Shown one piece after another: positions 59,513 to 64,000 of a stretch of DNA of 64,000 nt (within the stretch, counting starts at the first letter, position 1; every line of letters starts with the position of its first letter). Source of the DNA: Vibrio sp. SNU_ST1 (GTDB lineage Bacteria; Pseudomonadota; Gammaproteobacteria; Enterobacterales; Vibrionaceae). The translations under genes and the position numbers were made by a program. Under the pieces are notes generated by a model that made no database searches, was not told the origin of the DNA, and saw only the letters and a program-made list of their open reading frames with translations. The stretch is taken from the NCBI RefSeq assembly GCF_030563405.1, contig NZ_CP130748.1:992001-1056000 (forward strand), read 5' to 3'.

Positions 59513-61573
59513 TTACATTACACGCATACCAGGTTGAGCACCTTCGTGTGGTTCAAGGATCCACAAGTCACTGCCACCAGGGCCAGCAGCTAGGATCATG
59601 CCTTCAGACATACCAAACTTCATCTTACGAGGTTTAAGGTTTGCTACCATGACAGTTAGTTTGCCTTCTAACTCTTCAGGTTTGTACGCTGACTTGATAC
59701 CAGAGAATACTTGGCGAGTTTCACCACCGATGTCCAGTTGGAACTTCAGCAGTTTGTTCGCTTTTGGTACTTCTTCACATGAGATAATACGAGCAATACG
59801 CATATCGACTGCTGCAAAGGCATCGAATTCAATCTCGTCTGCGATTGGCTCTTTGTCTAGCTCAGTTTGGCTTGCTTGCTCTTTTTCAGCTTCTGCTTTT
59901 TCTTTCGCAGCGGCTTCTGCGGCTGCATCTTCTTTAGAAGACTCGATCATTGCTTCCACTTTCTTCGGATCAATGCGGCTAAACAGCGCTTTGAACTTAG
60001 TGATTTCGTGATCCGTCAGCGGAGTAGCAACACCTTCCCACGTTAGCTCTTCATTTAGGAAAGCCTCAGTGCGAGCCGCTAGCTCTGGCATAACTGGTTT
60101 CAGGTAAGCCATTAATACGCGGAATAGGTTAATACCCACAGAAGAAACTTCTTGCAGCTCTTTCTCTTTACCTTCTTCTTTTGCAAGTACCCAAGGTGCT
60201 TTTTCATCGATGTATTGGTTAGCCTTATCAGCTAGTGCTGTAACTTCACGGATAGCACGGCTAAATTCACGAGTTTCGTATAGCTGACCGATACGCTCAG
60301 CAGCAGCAACGAATTCGTTGTAAAGCTCAGGTTCAGCAAACTCAGTAGCCAGCTTGCCTTCAAAACGTTTAGTGATGAAGCCAGCGTTACGAGATGCTAG
60401 GTTAACAATCTTGTTTACTACGTCGGCGTTTACACGTTGAGTGAAGTCTTCAAGGTTAAGGTCAAGGTCATCGATACGGCTGTTTAGTTTCGCAGCGTAG
60501 TAGTAGCGTAGACACTCAGGGTCTAGGTGGTTTAAGTACGTACTTGCTTTGATGAATGTGCCTTTCGACTTAGACATCTTCGCACCATTCACCGTTACGT
60601 AGCCGTGTACGAATACGTTGTTTGGCTTACGGAAACCCGCGCCTTCTAGCATTGCAGGCCAGAATAGGCTGTGGAAGTAAACGATGTCTTTACCGATGAA
60701 GTGGTAAAGCTCAGTTGTGCTGTCTTTCTTCCAGTATTCGTCAAAGTTTAGGTCGTCACGCTTGTCACATAGGTTCTTGAAAGAAGCCATGTAGCCAACA
60801 GGAGCGTCTAGCCATACGTAGAAAAATTTGTTTTTCTCGCCTGGGATTTCGAAGCCGAAGTAAGGTGCATCACGTGAGATATCCCACTGTTGCAGGCCAG
60901 ACTCGAACCATTCCTGCATTTTGTTTGCAGTTTCATTCTGTAGAGAGCCAGAGCGAGTCCACTCTTTAAGCATGCTTTCGAACTGAGGTAGGTCGAAGAA
61001 GAAGTGCTCAGAGTCTTTCATTACTGGAGTTGCGCCAGAAACCGCTGATTTTGGGTTAATTAGCTCAGTTGGGCTGTATGTCTCACCACAGTTATCACAG
61101 TTATCACCATACTGGTCTTCTGACTTACACTTAGGGCAAGCACCTTTTACGAAGCGGTCTGGTAGGAACATCTCTTTCTCAGGATCGAAAAGCTGAGAAA
61201 TAGTACGGCTAGAAATGAAGCCGTTCTTTTTAAGTTCTAGATAGATGTGAGAAGCCAGTTCACGGTTCTCTTCGCTATGTGTGCTGTGGTAGTTATCAAA
61301 GCTGATATCAAAGCCAGCGAAGTCTTTTTGGTGCTCTTCACTAACAGCAGCGATCATCTCTTCTGGCGTGATACCCATCTGTTGAGCTTTAAGCATAATT
61401 GGCGTGCCGTGAGCATCGTCAGCACAGATGAAGTTTACAGTGTTGCCACGTAGACGCTGGTATCGAACCCAGATATCAGCTTGGATATGCTCAAGCATAT
61501 GACCAAGGTGAATAGAGCCGTTAGCGTACGGAAGCGCACAAGTTACCAAAAGTTGTCTTGGATCAGTTGCCAT
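59513..61573 (-). CDS. metG: Methionyl-tRNA synthetase
   Basis: The 686-residue class I synthetase has the HLGH site, zinc knuckle [27 protein letters not shown], and a C-terminal tRNA-binding (EMAP-type) dimerisation domain (about 575-686). Divergent from mrp. Confidence 0.98.
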   Translation of the reverse strand: MATDPRQLLVTCALPYANGSIHLGHMLEHIQADIWVRYQRLRGNTVNFICADDAHGTPIMLKAQQMGITPEEMIAAVSEEHQKDFAGFDISFDNYHSTHSEENRELASHIYLELKKNGFISSRTISQLFDPEKEMFLPDRFVKGACPKCKSEDQYGDNCDNCGETYSPTELINPKSAVSGATPVMKDSEHFFFDLPQFESMLKEWTRSGSLQNETANKMQEWFESGLQQWDISRDAPYFGFEIPGEKNKFFYVWLDAPVGYMASFKNLCDKRDDLNFDEYWKKDSTTELYHFIGKDIVYFHSLFWPAMLEGAGFRKPNNVFVHGYVTVNGAKMSKSKGTFIKASTYLNHLDPECLRYYYAAKLNSRIDDLDLNLEDFTQRVNADVVNKIVNLASRNAGFITKRFEGKLATEFAEPELYNEFVAAAERIGQLYETREFSRAIREVTALADKANQYIDEKAPWVLAKEEGKEKELQEVSSVGINLFRVLMAYLKPVMPELAARTEAFLNEELTWEGVATPLTDHEITKFKALFSRIDPKKVEAMIESSKEDAAAEAAAKEKAEAEKEQASQTELDKEPIADEIEFDAFAAVDMRIARIISCEEVPKANKLLKFQLDIGGETRQVFSGIKSAYKPEELEGKLTVMVANLKPRKMKFGMSEGMILAAGPGGSDLWILEPHEGAQPGMRVM

Positions 61574-61664
61574 ACTTAATAATTCGCTTTTTTGATAGGT
61601 ATAAATTTTGAGAGGTAATACTACTTTATAACGTGTGATACGCCAAGTTATCAGACAAAGGATT

Positions 61665-61682
61665 CCCCTAGTTTTTTAGGGG
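61665..61682. other. Short inverted repeat in the metG-mrp interval
   Basis: CCCCTA-GTTTTT-TAGGGG lies about 50 bases before the mrp start. Confidence 0.55.
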
Positions 61683-61731
61683 TTCAGTCTTCATCTCGTG
61701 GGTGATAGCATAAATAAAAAAAGGAGCCCCA

Positions 61732-62808
61732 ATGCGTAACTTTACTTCTAAGCAAGATTTCTGTTCATGGTTGAATGAGTTCGAGTCACCAATCCTCATA
61801 CCTGAGTGGGCGCTACACCAAAATATTGTATCGGTTGATCCTCGTGGGTCATTCGTTATTACTTTACCCTTTGCTGCTAATCAGCTCGCGATTGAACTGG
61901 AACAGTGGATCCACTCCCAGATTGAACAGCAACTTGTTAGCGCTTTTCAGTTTGAAGTAAAAGTGAAGCCGTCTTCGCTAGAAACAACAGTCGCGACACC
62001 TTTGAAGGGCGTTAAGAACATTATCGCCGTGACGTCGGCAAAGGGAGGGGTGGGTAAATCCACAACTTCAGTAAACCTTGCGCTAGCGTTATCTAAGTCA
62101 GGCTCAAAAGTGGGCTTGTTGGATGCGGATATCTACGGTCCATCAGTGCCTATGATGCTTGGTCAGCTAGACGCAAAACCAGAAGTACAGAATAACAAAT
62201 GGATGATGCCAATCGAGGCGCATGGCATTTTTACTCATTCTATCGGTTACCTTGTATCAAAAGATGATGCAGCTATCTGGCGTGGTCCAATGGCGGCGAA
62301 AGCATTAGGTCAGCTTGTGAATGAAACCGTATGGCCAGAACTGGATTACCTTGTTATCGACATGCCACCGGGTACGGGTGATATTCAGCTAACGCTTTCG
62401 CAGCAGATCCCAGTGACGGGCGCGGTTGTGGTGACCACCCCTCAAGATTTAGCATTAGCGGATGCGCGTAAAGGTGTGGCGATGTTTGATAAAGTGAGCG
62501 TGCCAGTGGCAGGCTTAGTGGAAAACATGAGCTACCATATCTGTAGCCACTGTGGCGAGAAAGAGCATATCTTTGGCGCTGGTGGCGCGGAAGCCATGTC
62601 TGAAGAGTTTTACCTCGATATTTTGGCACAGATCCCACTGCATATTGATGTGAGAGAAGATATCGATGCAGGTTTTCCGACGGTGATTCGTCGTCCAGAT
62701 AGTGAACATACACGTCACTACTTAGAGCTTGCTGAGAACGTGGCTGCGAAGATGTTCTGGACGGGTAAGGCGAGACCAGAAGCGATTAACTTTTCCTTGG
62801 TTGAATAG
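61732..62808 (+). CDS. mrp: Iron-sulfur cluster carrier Mrp/ApbC
   Basis: The 358-residue P-loop ATPase has TSAKGGVGKSTTSVN and a C-x2-C (CSHCGEK) that binds the [4Fe-4S] cluster it delivers. The N-terminal ~95 residues are helical. A strong AGGAG precedes the ATG. Divergent from metG, as in E. coli. Confidence 0.97.
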   Translation: MRNFTSKQDFCSWLNEFESPILIPEWALHQNIVSVDPRGSFVITLPFAANQLAIELEQWIHSQIEQQLVSAFQFEVKVKPSSLETTVATPLKGVKNIIAVTSAKGGVGKSTTSVNLALALSKSGSKVGLLDADIYGPSVPMMLGQLDAKPEVQNNKWMMPIEAHGIFTHSIGYLVSKDDAAIWRGPMAAKALGQLVNETVWPELDYLVIDMPPGTGDIQLTLSQQIPVTGAVVVTTPQDLALADARKGVAMFDKVSVPVAGLVENMSYHICSHCGEKEHIFGAGGAEAMSEEFYLDILAQIPLHIDVREDIDAGFPTVIRRPDSEHTRHYLELAENVAAKMFWTGKARPEAINFSLVE

Positions 62809-63064
62809 CACTGACTGATCACAAAGCCGTGTAAATCATGTTTGGGTGAGATAAACAACGGTTGGATTAAGTGGATAGCAATAGGGCTTGTGCACATAGT
62901 TGTATTTAAGTTATTTGAAAGCAAACGATTGTTTTAAGTAAATGTATTGAGATCATCAATTTGACTGCAATTAGCTAACATCGCGACTAGAATCTATATG
63001 CTTTAGCCCCTATAATCAGGCGGTTTATCTCTTCCCACCACCAAACCATATCGGGTGCAAATTA

Positions 63065-63706
63065 ATGTCTGATAATAATCAATGTGTCATCGTAGGTATC
63101 GCTGGCGCTTCAGCTTCAGGAAAAAGCCTGATTGCGAGTACGATTTATAATGAGCTGCGCGAAAAAGTAGGCGACCATCAAATTGGTGTTATCACGGAAG
63201 ATTGCTATTACAGCGACCAAAGTCACTTGAGTATGGAAGAGCGAGTTAAAACTAACTACGACCACCCAAATGCACTAGATCATGACCTTTTATGCGAACA
63301 TCTACAGCAGCTAATGAGTGGCAATGCCGTAGAAGTTCCTGAATACAGCTACACAGAGCACACACGCACTTCTGAAACGACTACACTTACTCCTAAGAAA
63401 GTGATCATTTTAGAAGGTATTCTGCTTCTGACAGACCCGCGTCTTCGTACACTAATGCACGCAAGCGTATTTATGGATACACCGTTGGACATCTGTCTAC
63501 TACGTCGTGTTAAGCGTGATGTTGAAGAGCGTGGTCGAACAATGGATACGGTACTTAAACAATACCAAGAAACAGTACGCCCAATGTTCATGCAGTTTAT
63601 CGAGCCTTCAAAACAACATGCAGACATCATCGTTCCTCGTGGTGGTAAAAACCGTATTGCGATTGATGTGCTAAAAGCGCATATTGCGAAGTTGTTGAAG
63701 TCTTAA
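63065..63706 (+). CDS. udk: Uridine kinase
   Basis: The 213-residue kinase has the P-loop GASASGKSL, the DCYYSDQSH segment and the [17 protein letters not shown] lid. It phosphorylates uridine and cytidine. It has its own terminator pair downstream. Confidence 0.97.
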   Translation: MSDNNQCVIVGIAGASASGKSLIASTIYNELREKVGDHQIGVITEDCYYSDQSHLSMEERVKTNYDHPNALDHDLLCEHLQQLMSGNAVEVPEYSYTEHTRTSETTTLTPKKVIILEGILLLTDPRLRTLMHASVFMDTPLDICLLRRVKRDVEERGRTMDTVLKQYQETVRPMFMQFIEPSKQHADIIVPRGGKNRIAIDVLKAHIAKLLKS

Positions 63707-63721
63707 TCAAATAAAATTTTG

Positions 63722-63790
63722 CCTAAGTGACTCACTTAGCTTTATTTTTTACCGAATCAGTGGCACTTTTATAGTGCCACTTTCTTTTGG
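63722..63790 (+). terminator. Tandem terminators after udk
   Basis: CTAAGTGA / TCACTTAG with a T-rich tail (63722-63750) is followed by AGTGGCAC-TTTTATA-GTGCCACT with TTTCTTTT (63759-63790). Confidence 0.85.
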
Positions 63791-63812
63791 AATCTAAGCA
63801 AGGAATATGCGG

Positions 63813-64000
63813 ATGAAGAAACTACTCATTTTCATAGCTGTACCAGTGTTTGTTGTCGTTGCAGCAATTCTGGCACTAGTGCTGTTAGTGAATCCCAACC
63901 AGTTTAAGCCATTAATTGTCGAACAAGCCCAAAAACACACAGGCCTAGAGCTCGTGATCGAGGGTGATATCAGTTGGCAATTCTTCCCATCTATTGGCTT
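63813..64000 (+). CDS. AsmA-family membrane protein, N-terminal part only
   Basis: The start MKKLLIFIAVPVFVVVAAIL is a single membrane anchor followed by NPNQFKPLIVEQAQKHTGLELVIEGDISW, the AsmA/DUF748-type N-terminus. AsmA proteins act in envelope lipid transport. AGGA stands 8 bases before the ATG. It runs off the right edge, so length and C-terminus are unseen. Confidence 0.85.
   Translation, partial: MKKLLIFIAVPVFVVVAAILALVLLVNPNQFKPLIVEQAQKHTGLELVIEGDISWQFFPSIG

Overview
The window is a stretch of a Vibrio chromosome, most likely from the Splendidus/Harveyi side of the genus. Three things point there: the qrr1-luxO-luxU quorum-sensing block, the sodium-motor gene motY, and a FadR of 279 residues with the vibrio insertion. 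Gene order also follows what I recall of V. cholerae chromosome 1 in blocks (adhE-sodB-motY; rsx-nth; luxO-moa; opp-ackA-pta; nhaB-fadR; metG-mrp-udk). It is almost all core genome. I see no phage, insertion sequence, CRISPR array or genomic island.

Layout. 1-4.7 kb: truncated voltage-gated ion channel, MarC/YchE protein and bifunctional AdhE. 4.7-8.4 kb: a short-chain dehydrogenase lacking its catalytic motif, a small vibrio hypothetical, sodB, grxD and a cytosolic DsbA/FrnE-like protein. 8.4-14.2 kb: a two-gene signalling unit, a receiver-helical-repeat regulator followed by a 1462-residue BvgS/EvgS-type hybrid kinase. 14.4-18.7 kb: NhaC-like antiporter, rnt, motY, a small protein behind a perfect Fur box, and gloA. 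18.8-26.1 kb: nth and the rsxABCDGE electron-transport operon, with a strongly repeat-expanded RsxC. 26.5-26.8 kb: tRNA-Asn with an excellent promoter, followed by what looks like a decayed second tRNA copy.

27.2-31.4 kb: uvrB with a LexA-like box, then qrr1 (sRNA, minus strand, sigma-54 promoter, LuxO site), luxO and luxU. 31.4-35.5 kb: yvcK and moaABCDE behind a molybdenum-cofactor riboswitch whose 3' end carries the moaA ribosome binding site. 36.1-41.7 kb: oppABCDF. 41.9-50 kb: a glutathionyl-hydroquinone reductase, a Cache-GGDEF-EAL protein, the ackA-pta pair separated by two strong terminators, and yfbV. 50.3-53 kb: an ABC-type solute-binding protein without transporter genes beside a membrane GGDEF protein. 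53-58.6 kb: dusC, a SEC-C protein, dsbB, nhaB and fadR. 58.8-64 kb: yehS-like gene, metG, mrp, udk and the start of an AsmA-like gene.

Together the genes cover mixed-acid metabolism (AdhE, AckA-Pta), redox and thiol care, cofactor synthesis, peptide uptake, sodium/proton exchange and several signalling circuits (quorum sensing, two c-di-GMP proteins, one phosphorelay). The least described items are the Fur-box gene at 17.7-18.1 kb, the decayed tRNA, the solute-binding protein/GGDEF pair, and three leaders holding terminator-like hairpins directly before pta, yqjG and yfbV.
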